A DNA stretch of 64,000 bases, from contig CBFHQJ010000009.1 of assembly GCA_965657795.1 (NCBI GenBank), positions 12,605-76,604 on the forward strand, in the 5' to 3' direction. Under the pieces are notes generated by a model that ran no database searches, was not told where the DNA came from, and saw only the letters and a list, made by a program, of their open reading frames with translations. The position numbers and the translations under genes are program-made. The DNA comes from SW10 sp965657795. Its GTDB lineage: Bacteria > Verrucomicrobiota > Verrucomicrobiia > Verrucomicrobiales > Akkermansiaceae. This document shows, piece after piece, positions 10,801 to 19,900 of the stretch (its first letter is position 1; the number at the start of each line of letters is the position of its first letter).

Positions 10801-11036
10801 TTCTCCGCATCACCAGTTACAACATCGACGGCAACATCGTCAGCACCTTCTGGACAAGCGTCCCCGGCAAAACCTACCGGATTGAGTTCAGCACCGACCT
10901 CGTCACTTGGACCGATCTTGGATTCGATTTCCCGGCCGCCAATGCGCCTCTGATCGAGACCGGCTCCGGAGACTTCAACCTCACCGGAATCGGCGCTCCG
11001 GCCGAAGCCTACTTCCGCGTCGTAGTCGCCCCATAA
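7865..11036 (+). pseudogene. Secreted PA14-like/EF-hand protein gene broken by an amber codon and a +1 frameshift
   Basis: Reading from ATG 7865 gives a signal peptide and D-W-D-Q-T, then an in-frame TAG at 7964-7966, after which the same frame continues with protein-like sequence. The 8070-8650 part has a PA14-like look (Y-F-R-T-T-F-T-V, D-D-G-G-Y-V-Y-L-D-G). Near 9590 coding potential moves forward one frame: dropping one T from g-a-t-t-g-c-c joins S-Y-A-D to A-N-P-V-T-F. The second frame runs to the TAA at 11036 and contains a D-A-D-G-I-P / D-L-D-K-D-G-Q calcium-type repeat and a C-terminal module ending Y-F-R-V-V-V-A-P. The total length is one base over a multiple of three. As given, no full-length product can be made; consensus error is the alternative to true decay. 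Confidence 0.75.
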
Positions 11037-11055
11037 ACAAACTTCATCTAAACGC

Positions 11056-11094
11056 AAAAACGGCGTCTCCCGATTCGGGGGACGCCGTTTTTTT
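11056..11094 (+). terminator. Bidirectional intrinsic terminator
   Basis: An 11-bp GC-rich stem (11061-11071 with 11077-11087, one G-T pair, 5-nt loop) with A5 on the left and T7 on the right. It lies between two convergent genes (ends at 11036 and 11110) and can terminate both. Confidence 0.9.
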
Positions 11095-11109
11095 GATCCT
11101 AAAAGGAAT

Positions 11110-11778
11110 CTATTTGATCTCCCTAATCTCAAGCTTCCGATACCAGACTTCGTCACCGTGATCCTGAAGATAGATCCGGCCGCTGGCATTGTGCGCAAAA
11201 TTTTCCTTACTTTTAAATTTCGACTTTTTGTGAGCCTCTTTCCAACGGTCGCTGCCCACCACAATATCGACCACCAACTCGCCATTGAGATAGTGCTGCA
11301 GATGCTTCCCCTTCACCACCACGCGTGAAGAATTCCACTCGCCCACCGCATTCAGCTTCTTTTTGTCATTCGCGGCAAGAATGTCATAGAGCGACGAAGC
11401 CTGCCGCTTCACGCTCTTCGCACCGTCCGGATGAGCGTCATCGAGAACCTGATATTCCGGCCCCAAATTAGCCGACCCATACTTCGTCACCCGATACTTC
11501 ACCCCGCTGTTGCCCTTGGGCGAAATCTTCCACTCCCAGCGGAACTCAAAGTCGGCATATTCCTTCGCCGAATAAAGATCGCCCCCTTTGGCCTTCCGGT
11601 GCAAGACACCGTCTTCCGCCACCCAGGCCCCTTCTTTGACCTCTCCTCCTTTGGAATTGGTCCAGCCCTTGAGGGTCTCACCGTCAAAAATTGAGACCCA
11701 TCCCTCCTCGGCCTGAGAGCCGGAAACCGTGACCGCGAAGGCCATCATACATGCTAGTTTGTTCATCGCAGGGTTCAA
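11110..11778 (-). CDS. DUF1080 (3-keto-disaccharide hydrolase-like) secreted protein
   Basis: 222 residues; the start may be the second methionine (M-N-K-L-A, 11766), which gives a cleaner signal peptide ending near S-Q-A. The mature part has the hallmarks of the DUF1080 concanavalin-like fold: W-V-S-I-F-D-G-E-T-L-K-G-W at the start, F-E-F-R-W-E-W-K-I, N-S-G-V-K-Y-R, G-P-E-Y-Q-V-L-D-D, W-N-S-S-R-V-V-V-K-G, H-Y-L-N-G and a final G-R-I-Y-L-Q-D-H-G. Some family members act on 3-keto-glycosides; substrate here is unknown. It is divergent from the PQQ-propeller gene with about 75 bp between the starts, so the two may share a control region. The bidirectional terminator at 11056-11094 ends it. Confidence 0.9.
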   Translation of the reverse strand: MNPAMNKLACMMAFAVTVSGSQAEEGWVSIFDGETLKGWTNSKGGEVKEGAWVAEDGVLHRKAKGGDLYSAKEYADFEFRWEWKISPKGNSGVKYRVTKYGSANLGPEYQVLDDAHPDGAKSVKRQASSLYDILAANDKKKLNAVGEWNSSRVVVKGKHLQHYLNGELVVDIVVGSDRWKEAHKKSKFKSKENFAHNASGRIYLQDHGDEVWYRKLEIREIK

Positions 11779-11852
11779 AACGGTGCCGCGAGATCGAAAA
11801 TTTCATCCACTCCCGTGCTTGCGCATCTGAAAAACGAGATCAACTGTTAGAA

Positions 11853-13085
11853 ATGATCAAAGGTGTCCTCACTTCTGTGGCTCTCTCCGCCACCTTTCTC
11901 TCCGCTGCCGACTGGACCCAATGGCGCGGCCCGACCCGAGACGGCAAGGTCCACAAAGATGCCTCTCCGTGGCCCACCACCCTCTCCAAAGAGAACCTAA
12001 AACTTCTCTGGTCCGTCGACCTTGCCGAAGGATATTCCAGCCCCATCGTGGCAGGATCCAAGGTTTTCACGGTGGAAACCAAGGCCAAGAAGACCGAGAT
12101 CGTTCGCGCCTTTGATCGCAAAACCGGAAAACAGGTCTGGGACAACGACTGGGCCGGCTCCATGAGGGTTCCGTTTTATGCCGCCAAAAATGGTTCCTGG
12201 GTCCGCTGCACCCCCGCCACCGATGGGAAGACCCTCTTCGTCGGCGGAATGAGGGATGTTCTCATCGCCATCGATACCGAGACCGGAAAAGAGAAATGGC
12301 GCCGCGACTACCCCTCCGAGGAAAAAACCCCTCTTCCTTCTTTCGGATTCGTCTCCTCTCCACTTCTCGATGACGACCACATTTACGTACAGGTCGGCAC
12401 CGCTCTTCGCAAGATCAACAAGAGCGACGGCAAGACCGTCTGGCAGGCCATGGCGGACGAACGGGCCATGTTCGGTAGCGCCTTCTCCTCACCCTTCCGC
12501 GCTACCATTCAGGACGTCGACCAAATCCTCGTGCAGACCCGCAGCACCCTCGGCGGAATCCTGCCCTCAAACGGTAAAGCGGTCTGGGCCACCCCCGTCA
12601 AAGCCTTTCGCGGCATGAACATTCTCCCTCCGACTCCAGTGGGCGACAAAATCTTCACCGCAACTTACGGCGGCGGGTCCTTCCTTTACGATATCGCCAA
12701 GAAGGACAAATTCCTGGCCGCGACCCAACTCTGGAACGACACCAAGCGTGAAGGCTACATGTCATCGCCTGTCGTTATCGATGGAAAGATCTACCTTCAC
12801 GGTCGCGACAAACGCTTCCACTGCCTCGACCCTGAGAGCGGAAAAACACTCTGGAGCTCTGATGACAAGTTTGGCGAATACTGCTCCATGGTTACCCAGG
12901 GCAACCACATCCTCGCCCTCGACCAACGCGGCATCCTTCTCCACATCGACGCCAACCCGAAAAGCTTCAAGCTCCTTTCCGCAGTGAAGCTCGAAACTCC
13001 CGCAACCTGGGCCCACCTCGCGGTCTGCGGAGACGAACTCTACGTCCGCCACCTCAAAGGCCTCAACGTCTACCGCTGGAAGTAG
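11853..13085 (+). CDS. Secreted PQQ-like beta-propeller repeat protein
   Basis: 410 residues from the ATG at 11853. The open frame extends further upstream, but this start places a signal peptide (M-I-K-G-V-L-T-S-V-A-L-S) directly at the N-terminus. The mature protein begins D-W-T-Q-W-R-G-P-x-R-D-G, the standard opening of Planctomycete/Verrucomicrobia PQQ-like propellers. It then has repeated blades with A-x-D-x-x-T-G-K-x-x-W signatures (R-A-F-D-R-K-T-G-K-Q-V-W, A-I-D-T-E-T-G-K-E-K-W-R, C-L-D-P-E-S-G-K-T-L-W). No quinone-ligating or catalytic residues are evident, so a binding or scaffolding role is more likely than dehydrogenase activity. The ORF ends with TAG. Confidence 0.88.
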   Translation: MIKGVLTSVALSATFLSAADWTQWRGPTRDGKVHKDASPWPTTLSKENLKLLWSVDLAEGYSSPIVAGSKVFTVETKAKKTEIVRAFDRKTGKQVWDNDWAGSMRVPFYAAKNGSWVRCTPATDGKTLFVGGMRDVLIAIDTETGKEKWRRDYPSEEKTPLPSFGFVSSPLLDDDHIYVQVGTALRKINKSDGKTVWQAMADERAMFGSAFSSPFRATIQDVDQILVQTRSTLGGILPSNGKAVWATPVKAFRGMNILPPTPVGDKIFTATYGGGSFLYDIAKKDKFLAATQLWNDTKREGYMSSPVVIDGKIYLHGRDKRFHCLDPESGKTLWSSDDKFGEYCSMVTQGNHILALDQRGILLHIDANPKSFKLLSAVKLETPATWAHLAVCGDELYVRHLKGLNVYRWK

Positions 13086-13131
13086 CTTTCCAAAAGGCAG
13101 GGGTTTCGGAACAGATGTTAACTCAGCTGCC

Positions 13132-15513
13132 TTAATCCTGTTCGATCACGCGATAAAATCCTTTCACGGTCGTCGAGGGAACGGTCTGGGTATAGCTGGT
13201 CAAAGGACCGATTGCCGTGACATCGTCGATCTCGAGAAAATCATTCAAACTTTCTCCCGTTTCGATTCCATAGGTGCGACCGGCAACCGAGCGCCAAGTA
13301 ATGGTGACATCATCAAATCCAGCGGTGGCCGAAGGAGTCCGTGTCAGATCCGTGATTTCAAGTTTGATGCTAGGCTCGGCAGAGATGATTTGGATCGCAG
13401 TGATCGCGCCGCGATTTGTCGATCCCTGACCGGCGAGGTCGCCGCCCCCGTTCATGATAAGGTCGATGTTGTCACCGCTTACTCCCGGAATGTAGAAGAA
13501 ACTCCCGGCCTGAGTGAGATCACCTTCGGCGCTGGCAACTTGCTGCGATAGTGGTTGAAGACCCGCAACGTCTGGGTCGTTTTCACGCAAGCGCACTGCT
13601 GGGAACGCGTCGCTGGCCTCGCTTAGAACGACGTCCTCAAAGCCACGGTCATGATTCGTGTAAACGACCAGATCATAGTTCGCGAATGGGATCGCCGCGA
13701 TTGAGATCGTGTTGGAAATGGCTCCATCAATCACAGTCACCCAGCCGGTGAGCAGTTTGCCATCGGGTGTCTCAGGCGCCCCGGCGCTCCACTCCTCCTC
13801 GGTTGCCCAAGTCACGGTTGCTCCGGAGTCTGCGCCTTGCTCATCAACCAGGACCACCTGATCGCCGGTCGCGCCGGAAAGATTATTCCAGTTCGTTTGA
13901 CGCGCAATTCCAGCCTCGTCCGTCAGCTCCAGGAAAGCATTTGCGCCCCGCCCGGCTCCAAAATTGAGACCAATAGCTCCATTGTCGCTGCTTAATCCAT
14001 CGTCGGCGTTAAGTGGATTCCGATTGTTGGCAAGCTCCCAGTCATCCCGGAAGAAGTCACCATCAGTATCAGCGAGATTGGGATCGGTTCCGGAGACTCC
14101 TCCCGTCTCAAGATCATCCGTAAGAGTATCACCATCTGTGTCGGCATTCAGAGGACTTGAACCTGTCATCGTAGCATCGACAAAAATCCCGGTACCGTCC
14201 TCGACGCCATCGAGAAGATTATCATCATCACTATCAGAATCGTTGGGATCTGTTCCCTGTGCCAATTCGCGACTGTTTGGCGAACCGTCATTGTCACCAT
14301 CACCCTGTTCACCATTATCCCCAACCGCGCTACCTGGATCGAGAAGATTGGCCACTTCCCAATCGTCGGGCAAGTTGTCCATGTCAGTATCGCTGAGATT
14401 CGGGTTGGTGCCCGGATCTCCGGCCCCGTTGTTGATCCCGCTATTGTTCTCAATGTTATCGGGAAATCCGTCCCCATCCGTATCGGCAGCATTGGGATCG
14501 GTGCCGGGATCGGTGGCCGAGTTAAAGACACCGCTGTTGTTCTCAAGATTGTCAGCGAGGGTATCGCCATCACTATCGGCCTCGTTCGGGTCCGTGCCAG
14601 TGTTGGTATCATCAACATAAATCCCGGTGTTGGTTTCGACTTCGTCGTTTAATGAATCGTCATCCGAGTCAGCATCCCGGGGATCAGTACCACGCTGAAA
14701 TTCCTCGAGGTTGGTCAGGCCATCACCATCAGGATTTCCGTCCGCACCATTGTCGGGATTAGTCGTACCGTCATCGCCGGGATCAAGGTTGTTTGCGGTT
14801 TCCCATGAGTCAGGGAGTCCGTCCCCATCGCCATCGGTCCTATCGACTTCTTCAATGATAAATCCTGCGATCCCAATCCGGTTGCCCGTGTTATTCTGAC
14901 CCGCGATATTCAGGGTGCTCCCGGAGATCCCTCTTCCCACGACGTAGTTCCCGCGGGTAACACCGTCAGCCTCAATCCAGAGACCGCCTGATCCAGCCAG
15001 GTTTCCAAAAGCGGGAAAGTTGGCATCCAAGACTGGCGTCCCGTTGATAAGCGGCACCTCGGAGTCGTGAGTTGGGCCTGCATCTGAATTCAGCAACACG
15101 TAAACATCATAGGAATCGTAAGGGATGTTGATCACATCGATCGTGGCACCGGCGCCACCGTCGTCGAGATACCCGACTGCAAGCCGAGCCTCGTTGTCTG
15201 CGGTTCCGCTGCCGCTATACCAGGCATTCGCAGAAGCCCAAGTGACCGTAGTGGACACGGCAGTGCCGGAATCATCGACAAGCCCTTCCAGGGTTCCGGC
15301 CGCGAGAGTTCCGGTTCGAACATTGCCAGGACCACCAGTCGGGTTGTTTGTTGGGTTAAAATTGGCAGTCAAAGTTTCGAGCGGACCAATGGTGTCGACC
15401 AAATTCGTCCATGCTTGATTGCCATCGTTTTCACTAAAATTGACGCCGATATGTGCGGCATGGCTGAGCGCCAAACAACTGGAGGTGACGAGCAATAATA
15501 CTGTTTTTTTCAT
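13132..15513 (-). CDS. Secreted protein with thrombospondin type 3 repeats
   Basis: 793 residues from the ATG at 15511-15513 (M-K-K-T-V-L-L-L-V, signal peptide ending near H-A-A). An N-terminal domain (I-G-V-N-F-S; D-S-Y-D-V-Y-V-L-L-N) is related to the later segment beginning I-G-L-N-F-G-A-G with Y-D-L-V-V-Y-T-N. Between them is an acidic array of thrombospondin type-3 repeats (D-x-D-G-D-x-x-x-D and G-T-D-P-x-x-x-D-S-D-x-D repeated about nine times), a known calcium-binding structure. The last 75 residues are a C-terminal module ending G-F-Y-R-V-I-E-Q-D. Expected location is the cell surface or outside the cell. The repeat array produces DNA-level repetition around 14020-14830. Confidence 0.87.
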   Translation of the reverse strand: MKKTVLLLVTSSCLALSHAAHIGVNFSENDGNQAWTNLVDTIGPLETLTANFNPTNNPTGGPGNVRTGTLAAGTLEGLVDDSGTAVSTTVTWASANAWYSGSGTADNEARLAVGYLDDGGAGATIDVINIPYDSYDVYVLLNSDAGPTHDSEVPLINGTPVLDANFPAFGNLAGSGGLWIEADGVTRGNYVVGRGISGSTLNIAGQNNTGNRIGIAGFIIEEVDRTDGDGDGLPDSWETANNLDPGDDGTTNPDNGADGNPDGDGLTNLEEFQRGTDPRDADSDDDSLNDEVETNTGIYVDDTNTGTDPNEADSDGDTLADNLENNSGVFNSATDPGTDPNAADTDGDGFPDNIENNSGINNGAGDPGTNPNLSDTDMDNLPDDWEVANLLDPGSAVGDNGEQGDGDNDGSPNSRELAQGTDPNDSDSDDDNLLDGVEDGTGIFVDATMTGSSPLNADTDGDTLTDDLETGGVSGTDPNLADTDGDFFRDDWELANNRNPLNADDGLSSDNGAIGLNFGAGRGANAFLELTDEAGIARQTNWNNLSGATGDQVVLVDEQGADSGATVTWATEEEWSAGAPETPDGKLLTGWVTVIDGAISNTISIAAIPFANYDLVVYTNHDRGFEDVVLSEASDAFPAVRLRENDPDVAGLQPLSQQVASAEGDLTQAGSFFYIPGVSGDNIDLIMNGGGDLAGQGSTNRGAITAIQIISAEPSIKLEITDLTRTPSATAGFDDVTITWRSVAGRTYGIETGESLNDFLEIDDVTAIGPLTSYTQTVPSTTVKGFYRVIEQD
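14020..14830 (-). repeat. Degenerate repeat array encoding TSP3 motifs
   Basis: Recurring blocks such as g-t-a-t-c-g-c-c-a-t-c and t-c-g-g-g-a-t-c-g-g-t at irregular spacing, all in the reading frame of the 13132-15513 protein. They reflect repeated D-x-D-G-D and G-T-D-P codons and not a mobile or CRISPR structure. Confidence 0.6.
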
Positions 15514-15803
15514 AGGAGATTTGAGAACTGGTGGAGAAATAGAAGCGAGATGTGTGCAATGCTTCCCACGAAGGTTGCTCTCAGAAAAAAATCTTAGCAA
15601 CCCTGAAAAATCGCCAAGGTGGATATTGATTAAAATTACACATTAATGGCTGTGATATTGCCGCGGATCCTTCTTATTTCCGGCCATCGAGTGACCTCAA
15701 GCAAAGCTGATTTGCCTTGATTTTCAAACATTCCGCCGAGTGCACTGACGGACTTCCGCACCGTGACTTCGAGTGAATCAGAGTTTGCGTTCAGCAGTAC
15801 ACC
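15514..15803. other. 290-bp intergenic region, no gene seen
   Basis: AT-richer spacer between two minus-strand genes. It should contain the promoter of 13132-15513 and the 3' end of the ThuA transcript. I see no convincing ORF, hairpin with T-tract, or RNA gene. Confidence 0.4.
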
Positions 15804-16670
15804 CTACTTCGGCAAATTGAATTCCGGCTTGGGGACCGACTTAGTCTCAACCTCGGTCTCGCCAAGAATATAGCGGAAGCCTTCCACCCACATCTTGAGA
15901 ATCTCGGGATTGTAAAAGATCTCCTTGTTGTGACCGAAGGCACTCACAAAGACGCGCCCTTCGCCATACTTCTTCACCCAGGCGAGGGCATAATCATTGT
16001 CGTCGCGCGGTCCCTTCTTCTTGCCGTTGACCTCGCTGTTCATGTCCAGAGCCATCAAAACCCGCTGATCGGCCCGGTCGAAGTCTTTGTAAACATAAAG
16101 CTCGTCCTTCAATTTAAATCCCTTGCCGCCGTGAACATCCTTCACGATTGGATGTTTGGGATCCTCGTTGGCAATATCCCAAGTTCCACCCGCGGTCCAC
16201 GGATGACTCCGGAAGTTTCCCCCAATCATATCGACATACTCCGGCCACCCGCCGTCCGTCGCCGAGTGAATGGCGAAAATTCCGCCGCCACTTCTGACAT
16301 AGCTGATGAGCGATTCGCGCAGCGCCTCATCCTTCATACCCTTCTGAATGTGGGTGTTGTTATTGAAACAGATCGCGTCGAATTTTTTGATATTCTCCGG
16401 CTCAAAATTCGAAAGATCGTTTGAGAAGGTCACTTCAAAAAGCCCTGTCTCCTCACCCATGACCCGAAGCATTGTTTCACCGATTGGAATCGAATTATGT
16501 TTGAATCCGTAAGCTTTGGAAAAACAAAGAATCTGATGCTTCTCCTTCGGCTTTTCGATCTTGGGCAAATTGGCCTGCACCAAATCAGCTTCCGACATTG
16601 ACTTCACCTTGGCCGCATAAACGCCAAGACCAATGATCGGAAGGAGAGCAAGAAAAAGGGATCGCTTCAT
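15804..16670 (-). CDS. ThuA-like domain secreted protein
   Basis: 288 residues. N-terminal signal peptide (M-K-R-S-L-F-L-A-L-L-P-I-I-G). ThuA-like (class-I glutamine-amidotransferase-like fold) features follow: I-L-C-F-S-K-A-Y-G-F-K-H, D-A-I-C-F-N-N-N-T, Y-V-R-S-G-G-G-I-F-A-I-H-S-A-T-D, I-G-G-N-F-R-S-H-P-W, H-P-I-V and a late V-S-A-F-G-H. Length suits the family (about 250-290). Many ThuA proteins lie beside oxidoreductases or DUF1080 proteins in Verrucomicrobia and are thought to act in carbohydrate metabolism; the reaction is unproven for most. It appears to be a single-gene transcript, with both neighbours more than 250 bp away on the same strand. Confidence 0.88.
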   Translation of the reverse strand: MKRSLFLALLPIIGLGVYAAKVKSMSEADLVQANLPKIEKPKEKHQILCFSKAYGFKHNSIPIGETMLRVMGEETGLFEVTFSNDLSNFEPENIKKFDAICFNNNTHIQKGMKDEALRESLISYVRSGGGIFAIHSATDGGWPEYVDMIGGNFRSHPWTAGGTWDIANEDPKHPIVKDVHGGKGFKLKDELYVYKDFDRADQRVLMALDMNSEVNGKKKGPRDDNDYALAWVKKYGEGRVFVSAFGHNKEIFYNPEILKMWVEGFRYILGETEVETKSVPKPEFNLPK

Positions 16671-16760
16671 GGAAAAGAACTACCTTCCATTCCTCTTCAT
16701 TCTTTCGCCTCCAAACTTCGACAGCACCCAGTCAGACGCCTCTCCAATTACAAAGAGCCC

Positions 16761-16871
16761 CTATCCATCACTCTTGGAGTAAATCACAAGAGCCACGATC
16801 AAGAGGGCAAGGATACCAAGAACAATCCGACCGGACTTTTTCTCGGCTGCTTTACAAAGGAGTCACAGCAT
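16761..16871 (-). pseudogene. Possible remnant of a small single-pass membrane protein
   Basis: In the minus frame, K-A-A-E-K-K-S-G-R, a run of 15-16 hydrophobic residues (I-V-L-G-I-L-A-L-L-I-V-A-L-V-I-Y) and S-K-S-D-G then TAG look like a real small membrane protein. No start codon is available: the only in-frame ATG (16869-16871) is followed two codons later by TGA (16863-16865). Either the 5' end is damaged or this is chance. Low confidence. Confidence 0.22.
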
Positions 16872-16935
16872 GCCGGATCTTCAGCCACATCCGGAGTAAA
16901 CGCAACCTACGATTATCCCCTGAATAAAGCGCAGA

Positions 16936-19900
16936 TTACGGATTCGTAGAAAACTGTAGTCGAATAAACTCCCTTGGCATCCCCACAAAGGATGAGGTGC
17001 TGCGGAAGGTTGTCGTGGCCGTGCCGTCGCCGTGGTAGATCGTATGTTCAACTTCTGCCGGGAACCAGTTGAACAAATCTCTCGAGGTCCATGCTGATAG
17101 CAGAACATCTCCCGCCTGCAGGTTGTAGGTCACCTCTTGTGTCAGTCGATCATTCACCACCTTGACAGAATCAAGGGGGGACAAATTGGAAACCATAGGT
17201 GGGCTCAGAAGCATGAACTCCTGAAGATTCGTCAGGCCGTCTCCATCGTCATCCCCATCAGAAGTTGTGACTCCATTCACTCCCGCCCAATCGGCAAAAG
17301 TAACTCGAACCTGATTGTCGCCTCCAGGCGTTCCGCAGATCATTTCGCTCGCGAGCCAGCTGGAGGGAAGTGCATGGAGGGGTGAAGAAAATGGCAGAGC
17401 CAAAACCAATGACGGCCCGTTACCGGCTGGCTCGATAGGCCATGGGGCCGAGGTCCCATAAGCGAAACGGCGCAGAGGATCTCCCACCGAATTCAACAAG
17501 GAAAGCTGCTCGCCCTCGTTCCTCAACTTGCCGCCAAACTGACCGGCAATCGGATGCCCTGAACCGTAACGAAATTCGAAGGCCGCTTGATTTTCCACAA
17601 CCAAGGCCCGCTCGCCGGACTGCAGGCTCGTAATGTTCGACCCTGCGTAGTCAAAGGTGATCCCTTCCGTAAAAGAGATCCCGTTAAGGTCAATCGCCGA
17701 GGCTCCGGAATTGAAAATCTCAAGGAATTCGAAATCCGAAGGATCATCGAAGCCAGCCTCAATTTCGGCAGGCGTCACCGGGCCGGGTTGATACATGATC
17801 TCGGAAATCACAAGGGCATCGGTCGTCGGGAAAAAGTCAGCCTCGGTAAGCGCGGACCAAGTGCCTGCTCCGTCCCGGACCCGGGCTCTCACTGTGGTAT
17901 TTAAACTGATCGGAAGAGCCGAGGTGTATTCGAAAGCACTGTCGGAAATCCCACCCCCATTTCCGCCACCAACCGGTGTATTCCCCACCTGAAGTTCGGC
18001 ATTGATCAGGAAATCAGAAGAACTCGTGCTCACATTCAGTCCATGAATTGCAAGGATGTTTTCCTGCCCTTCCTGGATCAAATCAAGGTGATCGGAAATG
18101 TCCACCGACTGATAAACGACAGCCTGCCCGTCGCTGTGCTGGGAGTCGGCGGAAGAATCTCCGTCCGGAGCTCCCTGGAAATTCTGGCGATCGATTTCCA
18201 CGCCATTCAAATAGGCGACATAACCGTCGTCGTATTGCATTCGCAAAGTGGCCGAGGTTTTATCCGTCAACGCTCCAGCAGTCGGCGTAAACGGAATCCG
18301 GATCAGACATGAGGTCTCCAGATTCCTCATCCGGGAAAGGACGTCGATACTGATGAAGTTTTGATAGCCACTTCCAGCTTCATATCCCACGCCACCAAAA
18401 GACGAGATCCACGAAGAATCATTGAAGCCGGAAAGATTCCATGCCGTGCCACTTCCATCGGAAAATCGGTCGGTCGCTGTCACAGGAACATGAACTGTTT
18501 TGGAGGCATCTCCTGTCACCAGAGTGACCGGCGGGTCGATCTCAACCGGATCGGCCGGAGTCCGGGGATCACTCCCATCCGTCGTGTAGTAAATTGTGCC
18601 GCCCGCTCCTGTCATCGCCAATTGAAAGCCACTGGCAACCGGGCCGCCATGTTGATTAAAAACAGGAGCATCAAGCGCCGGATACATCCCCGCATTCCGA
18701 AAACGGCTGATCATGGTGGGGGCAAGGTTCGGCAATTGATTGTTAAGGAGATTGTCCTGATAAGCCTGCCACGATTGCGGAGTGCGATACCCCCACCGTG
18801 CTGATTCCGAGAGGAAACTTTGTTGAACCTGGTCCACCCGACGCTGCAAGCGAGCCACCGCTTTTGACGGGCTCAAGGCACCATCGTTGAAAAAATGTTT
18901 ATGAATTCGATCCGCGACAAGGACCTGGTATTCAGGGTCTCCTTCAGCCCGCAGCTTGGTCATGGCACTGAGGGGGCCATTGTGGTCGGCAGGGTGTCCC
19001 GGAGGTCGGAGGAACCCGTCGGGATCCTTCATGAAAAACTTAAAGGGTACCCCGAGCGGCACCGAACCCGCGCTCCGAAATTCACTCTCCGAATTACCAC
19101 TGACCCAAAGCAGGGTGAAGTCGATCATATTTGACATGTCCAAATGGGACTGCGCCGAGGCAAATGGGGTGGGGCCATTCAGAAGATTCTGCGTTTCATT
19201 CCAGTAGGTGCCATCGCCATCATAGGGAGTTCCGGCTAAAAACTGGTCGCCCGAATTATTGGCATTGATCGCTTCGTAGTCATCTTTTGACCCTCCAAAA
19301 TACTCCGAAAGCATGGAGGCATTCCAACGCTCACGCAGGTGATACTGTCCCCAGTAAATTCCGTTGAGATAGAGATGCACGAATCGCCCGTGCGACGCGA
19401 TCTGCCCCATCTCAATCATGGAGTCATCGACAAAGCGGCCCGACATGTAGGCTCCTCGTGCAGCCATGTCATGGTTGCCAGCCCGGATATCGAGACCGTC
19501 GAATTCCTCGGCAGGCGGAATCTCATAGTCCTGATCCTCGAAGAGAGGGAACTCCAATTTTCCCGGGCCATATTGCTTCCGAAAAATCACCCTCATACTC
19601 ACTTTTGCAAAGTTGGTGACGTATCCCCCGAAGCGCTCCAGCCCCGCATCTACCTGCGCATGACCATCTTCAAAATTGATCATCTCAAACGACACCTCGC
19701 GTTCGGTGCGATTGACATCTCCCGCGAACGTAAGCGACAAGGTAGGAATCGACTTTAGGGAATCATCCATCTGCGGGCCATAAACCGCATCCTGGGTCAC
19801 CCCGGTGTCCATGTTTGGATTAGCAATCACATCGGCCGTAAAAATATAGGTGTGTGTATCAACATTCGTCGGCACACATCCCTCCTTAAAGGCCGCCGCC

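Noticed and set aside
13964..14620. Plus-strand open frame opposite the TSP3 array
   Set aside because: It is serine/proline-rich low-complexity sequence produced by antisense reading of repeated Asp/Gly codons.
14020..14830. CRISPR-like regular repeats
   Set aside because: The repeats encode TSP3 motifs in frame, vary in length and sequence, and lack unique spacers or cas genes.
16863..16865. TGA as a second selenocysteine codon in a 36-aa membrane protein
   Set aside because: It lies at codon 3 of a doubtful ORF with no known family or SECIS-like structure; coincidence or damage is more likely.
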